NCBI RefSeq assembly: GCF_950295315.1
Contig: NC_080171.1
Coordinates: forward strand, 118,367,747 to 118,431,746
Source of the DNA: Erinaceus europaeus
Lineage: Eukaryota > Chordata > Mammalia > Eulipotyphla > Erinaceidae
Direction: 5' to 3'
DNA: 64,000 bases
Positions 10,480-21,335 of this stretch are shown piece after piece. The position numbers were made by a program, and so were the translations under genes. Within the stretch, counting starts at the first letter, position 1. Each line of letters begins with the position of its first letter. The notes under the pieces are model-generated. The model saw only the letters and a program-made list of their open reading frames with translations. It made no database searches and was not told where the DNA came from.

Positions 10480-11352
10480 ACCAAACTGGAACTTAAAACC
10501 TAACCTAATTGCATCTTCAACTTACCCCAGGAATGTAAACTTTAACTAGGCAGCTTGGAATGGATAGGCCAACACTTAACAAGACAATCCACCCAAGAGA
10601 CTCCATCTATCTCCCCTAGAAAGTTGACAGAGAGTAACCTAATTTGGAAACCTCCCTATTTTTTGCCTCCTTCCTATTTACTAAAAACTGGGTATAAGTC
10701 TCCAGAAGTCCTTCTTCTAGTAGAGGGGATTGATGCCCAACTCATGAATCTGAAAAAGTGTCCCAGACTAAGCTTGCCTTGCTAGTCTCTCAAGCCCACA
10801 GAAACCTCACTGCACCTCTCCACTAACTGCAGGCTACATGGCTCTCTGCTTTAAGATTCATTTACTCAAAGTTCACCTCACCTTCTGATCACAGAGGACA
10901 CACCTTATCACACATTCCTAGCAGTGCCCTTTGATGTCCTTAATTTGTATCAAAACTTGCTTATCTTCTCTCTATCTCGCCTTAACTGGTTCAACCCCTA
11001 TTCTCCCCTCAAATGCCTTTGGGTAATTAAATGCCTGCATCAGGAGACTAATTATCTTGACCTTTATGTATCTCATCAAATTCCTGTCATAACCAGCCCC
11101 CTACCATAGGGGCAAGCTGACCTTTAAGAAACCTGTAATTTCTGACATATTTGAATAATGTCCTTTGTTTGGTTTTCTATTTAAACTCATATCCACCTGC
11201 CAATAAACGAGATTTGAGAGCATTTCATTTCTCCCCATTTCTCCCCAGTGTCTCTTGTCTGTCTTTGTGCCGTCCCTTGAACGAGCGAGAGAGAGCCAGT
11301 CAGTTTTGCCTTCCTGCTGGACCTCACCTCGAGTGAACGCGGACAGCTGGAG
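10480..11352 (+). mobile_element. Probable LTR of a different endogenous retrovirus family
   Basis: TATTTAAA at 11178-11185 is followed by AATAAA at 11202-11207 and then GAGATTTGAGAGCATTTC and a pyrimidine-rich U5-like stretch, the arrangement seen in gammaretrovirus-like LTRs. I cannot fix the 5' edge; the upstream half may be another repeat. No primer-binding site or viral gene remains after it; an antisense SINE abuts its 3' side. Confidence 0.5.
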
Positions 11353-11555
11353 ACTATATTTACCCCTTTGTTGTCCTTGTTGTTTATCATTGTTATCATT
11401 ATTGTTGTTGTCACTGCTGTCGTTATTATTGGATAGGACAGAGAGAAAAGGAGAAAGGGGCAACAGAGAAGGGGAGAGAAAGACCGGAATCCTTACGCAG
11501 GTCCTTGTGCTTTGCGCCATGTGCGCTTACCATCTGTTCTACCACCTGGCCCCCT
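11353..11555 (-). mobile_element. Family A SINE, internally deleted
   Basis: The tail and GATAGGACAGAGAGAAAAGG are present, but the middle (usual CTGCAGACCTGC block) is missing before ATCCTTACGCAGGTCCTTG. Confidence 0.8.
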
Positions 11556-11654
11556 ACTTGGAAATTTCTGATACTAATATCCTGGTTATTAAAAACATTA
11601 AAAGGATATAAAGTTGGGGGGTTGCTGTTAGCCAGATATGAAAACAACTTAAGT

Positions 11655-11850
11655 ACCCACAGACAGAGGAGCATAGCAGGTTAAGCACATGTGGCACCAA
11701 GTACAAGAACTGGCGTAAGGATCCCTATTCCAGCCCCTGGCTCCCCACCTGCAGGGGAGTCACTTCACAAGCAGTGAAGCAGGTCTGCAGGTGTCTATCT
11801 TTTTCTCCCCCTCTCTGTCTTCCCCCATCTCTCTCCAATAGTTCTCCTTA
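11655..11850 (+). mobile_element. Family A SINE, both ends trimmed
   Basis: Starts inside the head (AGCATAGCAGGTTAAGCAC) and stops after CCCCCATCTCTCTCC without the CAA tail. 11555-11650 is unassigned. Confidence 0.78.
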
Positions 11851-11869
11851 TTACACAACATACAACTTA

Positions 11870-12432
11870 CTCAGAAAAAGAAAAAGAAAAAAAAACTAGT
11901 ATAGCCACAGGCCCTTTGGAAAATAACTAACATATGCCTACTAGCTATCTACAAAATGGAGGCCCCCCCCCCAACTCTTCATCTGCACTATTCCAGCCTT
12001 TAGGTTCATGATTGGTCAACAATTTGTTTGGCTTTGTATGTTAACTCTCTTTTCAGCCACCAGGTTCCAAATGCTACCATGATGCTGACCAGACTTCCCT
12101 GGACAGACAACCCCACCAATGTGTCCTGGAGCTCTGCTTCCCCAGAGCCCCACCCCACTAGGGAAAAAGAGAGAGGCAGACTGGGAGTATGGATCCACCT
12201 GTCAATGCCCATGTTCAGCAGGGAAGCAATTACAGAAGCCAGACCTTCCACCTTCTGCATCCCACAATGATCTTGGGTCCATACTCCCAGAGGGTTAAAG
12301 AAAAGGAAAGCTATCAGGGGAGGGGATGGGATACGGAGTTCTGGTGGTGGGAATTGCATGGAGTTGTACCCCTCTTATCCAGTGGTTTTGTTAATGGCTC
12401 CTTTTTATAAATAAAAAATTTAAATAAAAAAT
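11870..12432 (+). mobile_element. L1 3'-UTR fragment
   Basis: Closely related to 3011-3706; its internal C run is 10 long (11963-11972). Ends TTTTTATAAATAAAAAATTT. Confidence 0.62.
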
Positions 12433-12537
12433 AGGATGATGGGACTTGATGGTGGGACTTGTGTGTAATTGTACCCTTCTTATTCTATGTTCTTGTCAAT
12501 GTTTCCATTTTATAAATAAAACTTATAAAAATAAAAC
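12433..12537 (+). mobile_element. Short L1 3' terminus directly after another
   Basis: Repeats only the last roughly 100 bases (GGTGGGACTTGTGTGTAATT to TTTATAAATAAA) of the preceding element, more diverged. Either an independent truncated insertion into the A-rich tail or an internal duplication. Confidence 0.5.
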
Positions 12538-12554
12538 ATCAAACCTTTTAATAT

Positions 12555-12718
12555 ATGTATATTTTTATTTATTTTACTTTAATGAGAGAGGTGAGAGAGA
12601 GCCAAAGCACTACGTAGCTCTGCTTTATGGAAGTGAAGATGACTGAACTTAAGACTTTAGAGTCTGAAGCATGAAAGATTTTTTTGGATAAAGACTGTGC
12701 TATGTCCCCAGCCCCAAC
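12555..12718 (-). mobile_element. Old family D SINE
   Basis: TTTAATGAGAGAGGTGAGAG, TCTGCTTTATGGAAGTG and GCTATGTCCCCAGCCCC at the head. 12720-12900 is unassigned. Confidence 0.55.
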
Positions 12719-12912
12719 AAATCCACACTTTCAACAATATAATTAATGAGCATTCCCTCTGAGCTGGCCTAAAATATCTATATTCTCTCCGACTATGTCT
12801 TCTTTCTGAATTTGCCCTCTGAAGAACCTTCTGCAAACTCAAATATCTCTCACTATAGTATTTCCCCAAATTGTGTTGAACCTCAGCACCTGTTTATGAC
12901 AGAACTACAGTG

Positions 12913-13222
12913 TAGGGGAGTTAGGCGGTAGCGCAGCGGGTTAAGCGCACGTGCGCGAAGCGCAAGGACCAGCGTAAGGATCCCGGTTCGAGCCCCGGCT
13001 CCCCACCTGCAGGGAAGTCGCTTCACAGGCTGTGAAGCAGGTCTGCAGGTGTCTGTCGTTCTCTCCCCCTCTCTGCCTTCCCCTCCTCTCTCCATTTCTC
13101 TCTGTCCTATCCTACAACAACGACATCAATAACAACAAGAATAACTACAACAATAAAATAAAATAATAAGGGCAACCAAAGGGAATAAGTAAATAAATAA
13201 ATATAAAATAAAATTTAAAAAG
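12913..13222 (+). mobile_element. Family A SINE with 14-bp TSD
   Basis: Flanks AGAACTACAGTGTA (12901-12914) and AGAACCACACTGTA (about 13220-13233), two mismatches. B box GGTTCGAGCCC is perfect. 13234-13430 is unassigned. Confidence 0.88.
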
Positions 13223-13435
13223 AACCACACTGTAATTCTCAACTTGCATTTCAGACCAGCTTCTTGGGAGACTTCAAGAATCATCCCGGGAGGGTGGAGG
13301 GAAGAAATCATCCCAATGTGAAATTTCACAAACAGGACCATCTAAGCAGAGGTCACATGGGATGGTGACTTGGCCAAAGGAGAGTTTCTGTTATCTTTCA
13401 GACCTTACTTTGTTATTAGAAGCCGAACACAGAGG

Positions 13436-13562
13436 GCAGGGGTAGATAGCATCATGGGTTTGGAAACAAACTGTCATGCCTGAGGCGACAAAGTCCCAGG
13501 TTCAATCCCCCCACACCACCATAAGCCAGAGCTGACCAGTGCTCTGGTTAAAAAAAAAAAGA
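13436..13562 (+). mobile_element. Family D SINE
   Basis: GGGGTAGATAGCATCATGGG head, CCAGGTTCAATCCCCCC box, ends GTGCTCTGGTT plus poly-A. Confidence 0.78.
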
Positions 13563-13576
13563 AAAAGAAACTGAAC

Positions 13577-13760
13577 ACAGGCCAGGTGGTGTCACGCCTA
13601 ATATATTACCATGCACAAGGACCCAGGTTCAAGCCCCCAGTGCCTACCTGCAGGGGGAAATCTTCATGAGTGGTGAGGCAGTGCTGCAGGTGTCTCCCTT
13701 TCTATTGTCCCTCCCTTTCAATTTGTCTCTGTTCTATCCAATAAAATAAATAAAGCTTAA
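13577..13760 (+). mobile_element. Family B SINE
   Basis: GCCAGGTGGTGTCACGCCTA head and CTGTTCTATCCAATAAAATA end. Confidence 0.8.
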
Positions 13761-13779
13761 ATTAAAAAATAAATAAATT

Positions 13780-14055
13780 GGAGAGTCGGGCGGTAGTGCA
13801 GTGGATTAAGCACAGGTGACACAAAGCTCAAGGATCCCAGTTCCAACCCCTGGCTCCACCTGCAGGGAAGTCGCTTCACAGGTGGTGAAGCAGGTCTGCA
13901 GGTGTCTGTCTTTCTCTCCCCCTCTCTGTCTTCCCCTCCTCTCTCCATTTCTCTCTGTCCTATCCAACAACGACGACATCAGTAACAACAGCAATAACTA
14001 CAGTACCACAAGGGCAACAAAAGGGAATAATTAATAAATATTTTTAAATAAATTG
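13780..14055 (+). mobile_element. Family A SINE
   Basis: GAGAGTCGGGCGGTAGTGCA head with a small internal deletion after CAAAGCTCAAGGATCC. 14056-14845 after it is unassigned. Confidence 0.86.
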
Positions 14056-14847
14056 AATACAACCAAAAAGAAAGAAGAAGAAGACTAAGTAAAGAAATTG
14101 AATACAACAAAAACTCGCTGGAACTGCTGGTATTATGAAATCAATGCAATTTATAGAATTGTGCTGTAATTGTTTGATTTTCTCCAATCTGGACTGGACT
14201 GACTTTCAGGACATTCCTTATTAGATATTTGAGGACCGAGGATAAAGAAATAAGTGAATGACTGAATGTGGCAGGCTGAGAAAAGGCCCTGACCGATGTG
14301 CTTGTGGTCTGTGTCTCACTGGTTCATGGAGCCAATAATTGGGGACCACCAGCACTGGCATACAGATGGCTTCATGAGTCCCCATCTCATTCTCACGGGT
14401 CCCACGACTGCATGTGGGAGAATTCTTAGGCTGACTGCCAGCCTCCCTAAACATTAAAGTAGCATACTCGAGATACAGACCTGATCGTTTATCTTCACTG
14501 TGCTACTTTTCTTCATTTTACTGGACCAAATTTTATCTCACATGTACTTTTGAAACAAAGGACTCTCATTCTTCTGTTATCACAAGGCTATAGTGTGTAA
14601 CTTTAATATTGTAGTCATGAATGTACGTATTGTGAATTGACACTGACCTTATTGAAAGCAAGCCAGTATTCTTCTAAAAATTATAGATGTTACCAGTGCT
14701 GACTGGGGAAGAAAACAGAGTTGGTCCTGCCTGGTCTTTCAACAATCTGCTGCTGACTCCGATCTCTAAAATTGCCTATGTGTTTTTTTTTTAAAGTCAT
14801 CTAACATCTTAAAGCGTCATGTCTTCACCTATAAAGAAGAGAGAAAG

Positions 14848-15172
14848 GGAGCCAGGCAGTGGCGAGTCGGGTTAAGTGCACATAGAATGAAGCTCAAGGA
14901 TCCCGGTTCAAGCCCCCGGCTCCCCACCTGCAGGGGGGTCGTTTCACAAGCGGTGAAGCAGGTCTGCAGGTGTCTGTCTTTCTCTCCCCCCTCTCTGTCT
15001 TCCCCTCTGCTCTCCATTTCTCTCGGTCCTGTCCAACAACAAGAACAGCAGCAGTAGCAGCAACAATAACAGCAGCAGAAACAACAATGGGAAGAAGGTG
15101 GCCTCCAGGCGCAGTGGATTCGTAGTGTGGGCACCGAGCCCAGCAATAACCCTGGCAGCAAAAAAAAGATGG
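14848..15172 (+). mobile_element. Family A SINE, long variant
   Basis: Head GAGCCAGGCAGTGGCGAGTC is shortened; ends with GGCCTCCAGGCGCAGTGGAT...AACCCTGGCAGCAAAAA, the extra 3' module. Confidence 0.82.
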
Positions 15173-15408
15173 AAAGAAATAGAACATCTCTAGGTTTCCT
15201 TCTAGCTTCCGGATTTTCTTCTCTGCTGTGGGTCTCCTACCACACTTCAGCCATCCCAGATGAGAAGGCCAGTTCCCTGGAACTCATGTCTTTATAGAGA
15301 CAGCTGATAGACTGGGGTGGAGTAGAGAACAAGTGTAGGAGCCATCATTCTGTTATCCAGAAAGGTTAATAAAAGATCAGGGATTCACTAAAAACCATCA
15401 AGTTCATA

Positions 15409-15635
15409 ATGGGGCTGTGTGGTGGTGCACCTGGTTGAGCACACATGTTACAGTGAGCAAGGACCCAGGTTGGAGGCCCTGGTCCCCACCTGCAAGGGGA
15501 AAGCTTTGTGAATGGTGAAGCAGAGCTACAGGTGTGTCTCTGTCTCCCTCCCTCTCTATCACCTTCCCTTTCCTCTCCATTTCTGGTTGTCTCTATCCAA
15601 TAAACAAATAAAGATAATACCAAAAAAAAAAAAAA
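15409..15635 (+). mobile_element. Family B SINE
   Basis: GGGCTGTGTGGTGGTGCACC head and GGTTGTCTCTATCCAATAAA end. The solo LTR follows 15 bases later. Confidence 0.82.
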
Positions 15636-15649
15636 GCCACCAACTTCTC

Positions 15650-15992
15650 TGCCGGGCTGAGCTAGCTTCACGGGTGGCAGAGAGACGACCAGAGACTCAT
15701 GGCTGAACTGGGAAGCAGTATCTCTTTATTCATGTGGAACACAGCGCAATCTAAGCTATCTCTAATCACAATCTTGTCCTTATATATCCTGAGGCGGAAG
15801 TGTCAGGTCCGAAGAGGACGTACGTAGGATAGGGGGTGGGGAGAAGGAAAAACGTGCAAAACAGTGAGGGTTAAACCAATGCCCTGGAGGCAGGGCGGTG
15901 CTTAGTTAACAGTGGTTATGTAAATAGAATGCAGTGTTAAGCAGGGGGGATTAAACCAATGAAACAGAAGGGGTCTTAGAAGCATACCAACA
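15650..15992 (-). mobile_element. Solo LTR, same family (copy B, short)
   Basis: Starts TGCCGGGCTGAGCTAGC and ends ACCAACA. The flanks CTTCTC (15644-15649) and CTTCAC (15993-15998) are a 6-bp TSD with one mismatch. Minus-strand AATAAA lies at 15725-15730 and a TATA-like TATATA at 15781-15786. Confidence 0.72.
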
Positions 15993-16035
15993 CTTCACTT
16001 TCTGAAAAACTAGAGCCAATAGAAAAGTTGAAAAT

Positions 16036-16346
16036 TGGGAGTCAGGCGGTAGCACAGTAGGTTAAGCACACATGGCGCAAAACTCAAGGACCAGCTTGAG
16101 GATCCCGGTTCAGGATCCCAGTTCGAGCCCCTGGCTCCCCACCTGCTGGGGGAGTTGCTTCACAGGCGGTGAAGCAGGTCTGCAGGTGTCTGTCTTTCTC
16201 TCCCCCTCTGTCTTCCCCTCCTCGCTCCATTTCTCTCTGTCCTATCCAACAATGACAACATCAATAACAACAGCAACAATAAAAACAACAAGGGCAACAA
16301 AAGGGAAAATAAATAAATATAATAAAGAAACAAATTTTTAAAAAGG
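16036..16346 (+). mobile_element. Family A SINE with doubled B-box region
   Basis: AGGATCCCGGTTC is followed directly by AGGATCCCAGTTCGAGCCCC, a local tandem duplication of the B-box segment. 16347-17875 beyond it is unassigned unique-looking DNA. Confidence 0.86.
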
Positions 16347-17877
16347 ATTACAGATGGAATGAAGATATTCATCAGATGACTCTAAAGGGGTTCATCTATA
16401 TTATCCAGGTGGTCCCCATGTAATCACAGGATTTAGTTTTGTTTAGTTTTGTTTTTCTCCCTAAGGTGAAGAAGGATGCAGCAAACAGAGCCAGAGACAC
16501 TTGAAGTCACTACTGGTTTTGAAGGTGGAGGATGGAGCCACAAGTCAATGAGAGCACATGACCTCTAAACATTGGAAAAGATCAGGAAAGGACTTCTCTT
16601 CCAAAGAGTACAGTGCTTCTAACGCCTTAGTTTTAACGTTGTAAGACTTACTGATCACTAGTCCAGGATCAACTCTGGAATTCTTCTGAGCACCATCTCT
16701 GTCCCGTCTGGTCCCTGTGTCAGGGCTGTGGTCATTCACACAGCCTCCATCCCTCCACTAGCTTTCCTTCTTTCAGCCTCATCCTCTCTTTCTACTTCAG
16801 GGTCAGCAAGGGAGATCACTCATCGGCTTCTAGTCTTTCTCCTTATAACACACACACAAAGAGAAAGAGAGAGGCAGGGAGAGTTCTCTCATTTCATCAT
16901 TGTGAAGAATAAATATATTCCTGGTCTTTGAGTATTTCCAATCTCAGAGATACTTTTTTTTTTTTCAGAAAATAAACAAAACTCAAACTTGCTAAGACCC
17001 TTGCAAAGGTGCAAATTTATAAAGGAGTCCTATCTGAATGTTCACATCGATCTGTGGGTCTGTAAAATTGGCAAAAGAAAGTGACTTTTCAATTTTCTTC
17101 TTAAATATAGCCCCAGAAATTACATAAGCACTACACCTCCTGGCCCCATTACCTAGATTCTCTCTTACAAATCTCTCCATCACAGAAGACCTCTCTGTTC
17201 TTTTGTATTGGTTTGAGACCTGGTGGTATATCATGGAGAAGAAAGCCAAGGCGAGGGGACCCTGATCTCATGACTGAAGAGCAGGGAGTTGTGTGTCATG
17301 CTGCAGAAGTCTAATCATAGCTTGAATCTTCCCAATAGAATTCTGACATAGTATTTCTGTGTAAGAGAAAGAATTTCTATGTATTTCTCAGGTACAGTGT
17401 GGGTTAAATGAGTTTATATAGACAGATGGGGAGGCCCCAAACTAGAGAGAATATTGTTTCAATGCAAAATATGTTCCAAATACAAATGGTCAATTTAGAA
17501 ATACCTTATCAGTGTCCCATTGATAGAAGTGATTTTAATCACTTGCACTTGTAATAGATTCTGCCCTTTCTACAAGGTTTAGTCTAAAATATCTGCTTTA
17601 TAATTGTACCTGGGTTGACTCCAAACGGAGTCACACTTTCATCTTCAGAAAATCCAACACATTTATCTCTATCTCTTTAATGCATCTTCTGCCACAGATT
17701 ATAGCTCTCTGTGTACATGACTTTGCATGTCTACTGTAAATCCAAGGTCACTTTCTTATTTTTCTTGAAATAACTTTGGCACCTAAATACTAGAGGCCAT
17801 AAATATTATTGACTGCAAGGATAGTAAATTTGCAGTCAAATGAATCAAATTTATTATCATTATTATTATTATTTTCT

Positions 17878-18030
17878 TTTTTATTTTTATTTTTTATTTA
17901 TTAATGAGAAAGGTAGGAGGAGAGAGAAAGCTCCAGACATCACTCTGGTACATGTGCTGCGGGGGATTGAACTCAGGACTTCATGCTTGAGAGTCGGATG
18001 CTTTATCTACTAGGCCACCTCCCGAACCAT
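17878..18030 (-). mobile_element. Family C SINE
   Basis: ATTAATGAGAAAGGTAGGAG, CCAGACATCACTCTGGTACA and GGCCACCTCCCGAACC. Confidence 0.83.
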
Positions 18031-18039
18031 AGTTATTAT

Positions 18040-18172
18040 TATTTTTTTAACCAGAACACTGTGCAGCTCTAGCTTCTGGTGGTGCAGGGGATTGAACCTG
18101 GGATTTTGGAGCCTTAGGTGTAAGAGTCTCTTTGCATAACCACTGTGCTATGTACCTCCACCCAAGTCAAAT
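18040..18172 (-). mobile_element. Family D SINE
   Basis: ACCAGAACACTGTGCAGCTC to AACCACTGTGCTATGTACC; sits directly beside the family C copy. Confidence 0.75.
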
Positions 18173-18450
18173 TTATTATGGCTTTATCTTCTCAACTTCT
18201 AAATCACATGTCTATGTCTTCTATCACAATTACACACATATCTTTGATGACACTTCTTGTTGTGTTCACTATTTTCCGCAAGAAGAAACTAAGCTAGTTT
18301 GAGGTAAAGTATGAACTCCTCTCATTTTTATATTTTCTCTGGTAATCAGCATGAGACTTGAATTAAGTAGAAGCTTCATAAGTATTGATTGGCTGACTGG
18401 TTAATCTTCAGGTAAAAGTACTGCAGAGGATGAGATTACACAATTATTTT

Positions 18451-18602
18451 TTATTTTATTTTATTTTTTCTAAATCTTTACCAGAGCCCTGCTCAGCTCT
18501 GGCTTATGGTGGTGCAGGGGATTGAACCTGGAACTTTGGAGCTTCAGGCATGAGAGTCTCTTTGCATAATCATTATGCTATCTACACCCCTGCCCAGTGA
18601 TC
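18451..18602 (-). mobile_element. Family D SINE with perfect 13-bp TSD
   Basis: TSD ACACAATTATTTT at 18438-18450 and 18603-18615. Contains CTGCTCAGCTCTGGCTTATG and CATTATGCTATCTACACCCC. Confidence 0.85.
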
Positions 18603-18687
18603 ACACAATTATTTTAAAAAAAAAAAGATAGAATGTGTATTAGTCACTCTTTCACTCAGGAAAAATGAGCTACTAGAGACTTAAAAC

Positions 18688-18957
18688 TGATCACTGCAAG
18701 CGTCAACCCGGCTTTGACCTAGCACGTTATGACTGGGCCCTCCTCAATCACTATCGAACAGGCCATGGCCGGTGCGCCGCTATGTTCCGTCGCTGGGGAG
18801 CCAGAGACGACCCGAACTGCCCCTGCGGCTCCAGACAGACTATGACCCACATAGTCAATGACTGCCACCTCTCCAGATTCAAAGGAGGTCTCGAAACTTG
18901 ACATCAGGCTCAACCTGACGCTGTTGACTGGCTACGGAAGAAGGGCAAACGCTAGAA
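18688..18957 (+). mobile_element. Non-L1 LINE 3' fragment, copy 1 (RT C-terminal zinc-knuckle region)
   Basis: Frame 3 encodes the end of a non-LTR retrotransposon polymerase: RTGHGRCAAMF, then CPCGSRQTMTHIVNDC, a CxC...H...C knuckle typical of such C-termini, then GGLET, an in-frame TGA at 18899-18901, HQAQPDAVDWLRKKGKR and a TAG stop at 18952-18954. There is almost no 3' UTR: the stop is followed by AACAAC. About 97-98% identical to the copy at 35068-35355 and rich in intact CpGs, so probably young. The clade is not certain; the very short repeat-like 3' end resembles RTE-type elements. The left edge is approximate because the first 10 bases align with a small gap. Confidence 0.75.
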
Positions 18958-19035
18958 CAACAGACATCCTCATTCTGTTTAAATATTCTCACTACCAGGT
19001 GTGGAGCAGGCTTGCCTTGGGACCCCTTAAACTGT

Positions 19036-19152
19036 TGTGAGAGGAGGGGGGGGGAGGGGGAGAGGGGGGAGGAGAGGAGAAGCAGGAAAGAAGAGAGGGG
19101 AGGACCTGGAGGGGGAGGGAAGGGGAGGAAAAGAGGGGAGGGGAAGGAGGAT
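19036..19152 (+). repeat. G/A-rich purine tract
   Basis: About 115 bases almost free of pyrimidines on this strand (GGGGAGG, GGAGA units). No regular period. 19155-19480 beyond is unassigned. Confidence 0.85.
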
Positions 19153-19483
19153 CTTCTGTAACATTCAAAGTGAAATGAAATCAAAAGTGTAAAAACATGT
19201 GCAATCTTAACACTGAAAAACTAAAAGAGTACTTACATCAGCCCATATCATCAACTTAGAAAACTCTTCTTATAGTGAATTAGCACCTCTGGTAGGGTGT
19301 TTGTCCCCACATGAATGAACAGTGGAAAGTTGGCAAAATGTATTTCCTTCTTACGTCTTGTCCTTGCCTGAGGCCTCTCCCACCAGTTTGAACAAGGCCA
19401 GGTGTGGTTCAGGGGTAGTTATAATAAGGAGGACATAGGGCTACAGATAACAGGGTTAAATAAATTGGTTTTAACTAATTGCT

Positions 19484-19760
19484 AGAGGGGAGTCGGGCGG
19501 TAGCACAGCAGGTTAAACGCAGTGGCACAAAGCACAAAGGATCCCAGTTTGAGCCCCCGGCTCCCCACCTGCAGGGGAGTCGCTTCACAGGTGGTGAAGC
19601 AGGTCTGCAGGTGTCTTTCTCTCCCCCTCTCTGTCTTCCTCTCCTCTCTCCACTTCTCTCTGTCCTATCCAACAACAACAACAGCAATAATAACAATAAC
19701 AACAAAAGGGCAACAAAAGGAAATAAATTAATAAATATATATTTTTTAATTTTTTTAAAA
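19484..19760 (+). mobile_element. Family A SINE
   Basis: GGGAGTCGGGCGGTAGCACA head; lacks the GACCGGCGTAA segment; tail in AACAACAAAAGGGC. Confidence 0.86.
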
Positions 19761-19770
19761 ATTGCTAGAG

Positions 19771-19977
19771 TGGTCCGGGAGGTGGCACAGCCATAAAGCT
19801 TCGGACTTTCAAGAGTGAGATCCCCAACAGCACACGTGCCAGAGTGATGTCTGGTTCTTTCTGTCTCTCCTGTCTTTCTCATAAATAAATAAAATCTTTA
19901 AAAATAAAATAAAATGGGAGTCAGGCAGTAGCGCAGCGGGTTAAGCGCACGTGGTGTCAAGTCAAGGACCTGTCTAA
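19771..19977 (+). mobile_element. Family C SINE followed by a truncated family A head
   Basis: Family C runs from GGTCCGGGAGGTGGCACAGC to about 19915; then GGGAGTCAGGCAGTAGCGCA begins a family A copy that breaks off after about 60 bases. 19978-21335 is unassigned. Confidence 0.8.
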
Positions 19978-21335
19978 CCCTGCCCCTAAATTTAACTTTC
20001 TCGTTGGCTTTCCAGCATTGGGACAGTGTTTCCTCACAGTATTATTGTGAGCAAGAAATGTAATGTACATAAAATCCAAGTCACAGTACTCAGTGGCATT
20101 CCTTCCTCCCACACCCACATTCCATACTGGGATTGTCCATCCTACAACATCGTATACACATAGATGATACAGTTACATACACAGCGTTTCCTTAGCATGG
20201 GAGATTCTTTGGTGTTCCAATATTAAGAACTGGTGAAGAACACCAGAATGGATTCTTCTTTTGCATTTGTATAACCTGCCCTTTGTACGAAGGGCATTTT
20301 TCCTTGATGAAAAAGGCGGCAGTGACTTCCCTTTCAATCCCAGCAGCCGCTCTGTTTCCAGCTCTGAATAGCTCCAACTTTGATTTCCAGATAAAAGTTG
20401 GAGGAATAACAATGTTGTTCGTTTGTGCTATTTGCCTAGACTTTGATATTGCACAGAAAGGCAGCATACGGCACAATCCAATAGCCTTCCATACCTTCCC
20501 CAACAGACTGGAATTTCCTGGAACACACTGACCAAGTGCCCAGTATTTATTTTCTGTTGACTAGACAGAGGAGAATGAGACAAGAGAAATACAGGTACTT
20601 AATTGTCCTTGGTCCCGTGCTTCATAGACTCTAGCAGTTTTCAGCCATTGGTGTAGTTGAGCAGCAAGAAAACCTCAGAGTATTATACAAAGAACCATTA
20701 TCAACTAAAGCTTAAAAGAGACTAAGGTGCAAATGCAATAGGTCAGAAAAAGTTAATAGAGGGAACAAAGCCGGGACGATAACTAAGTTACGGCATGTTG
20801 GTGCAGTCTAGTTCTGTGATAGAGCGTAGGTTTCATTTACAAAGATTGATACCACAGTGTCTTGCTTAACCTCTTTATCTGTTATTTGAGAGAATCTCAT
20901 ATTAACAACTTCCATTCTTGTACATTCCAGAAGATGGGCATCCTGAAGTCACCTTGGCAACAACCAGCAAGCATAGTTCCGGCATTGTTGGGCCTGAATT
21001 CTGAAGGTGAAGACTGAAAGATGCTTAGAGAAACAACAGTCAGTCGTGAAGGACAGCTTTGGTAGTTCAGTGTCGATAACAGGAGGCAAAACTATGTTGA
21101 CCAGTAAGGTTTATCTAGTGAAATGAAATTCCAGGAAATACAGAGGGGAATTGTTAAGAGCTCAGTCATCCATGAGAGCTGAGTTACTTCAAAATTTTCA
21201 TATAAAAGGAAGTGTGAAAAAAAAGAACTACAAAAAATCACGTGATTTCTTCAGATATTTATGACTTTATGTAAGCACCAATATATAATAGAAAGTACAT
21301 TATTTTATTCTAAAATAACTGTAGACTTTTTCTTC

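Noticed and set aside
12913..13000. tRNA gene-like A and B boxes (here and in most family A and B heads)
   Set aside because: The heads are tRNA-derived parts of SINEs; they do not fold into a full cloverleaf with a clean 3' end and are followed by the SINE body.
18858..19040. Open frame downstream of the LINE polymerase segment as a separate gene
   Set aside because: It is an out-of-frame shadow of the LINE 3' end plus flanking DNA.
20192..20503. 103-codon antisense open frame in apparently unique DNA
   Set aside because: No motif recognised and no supporting signals; length is within chance for this much sequence.
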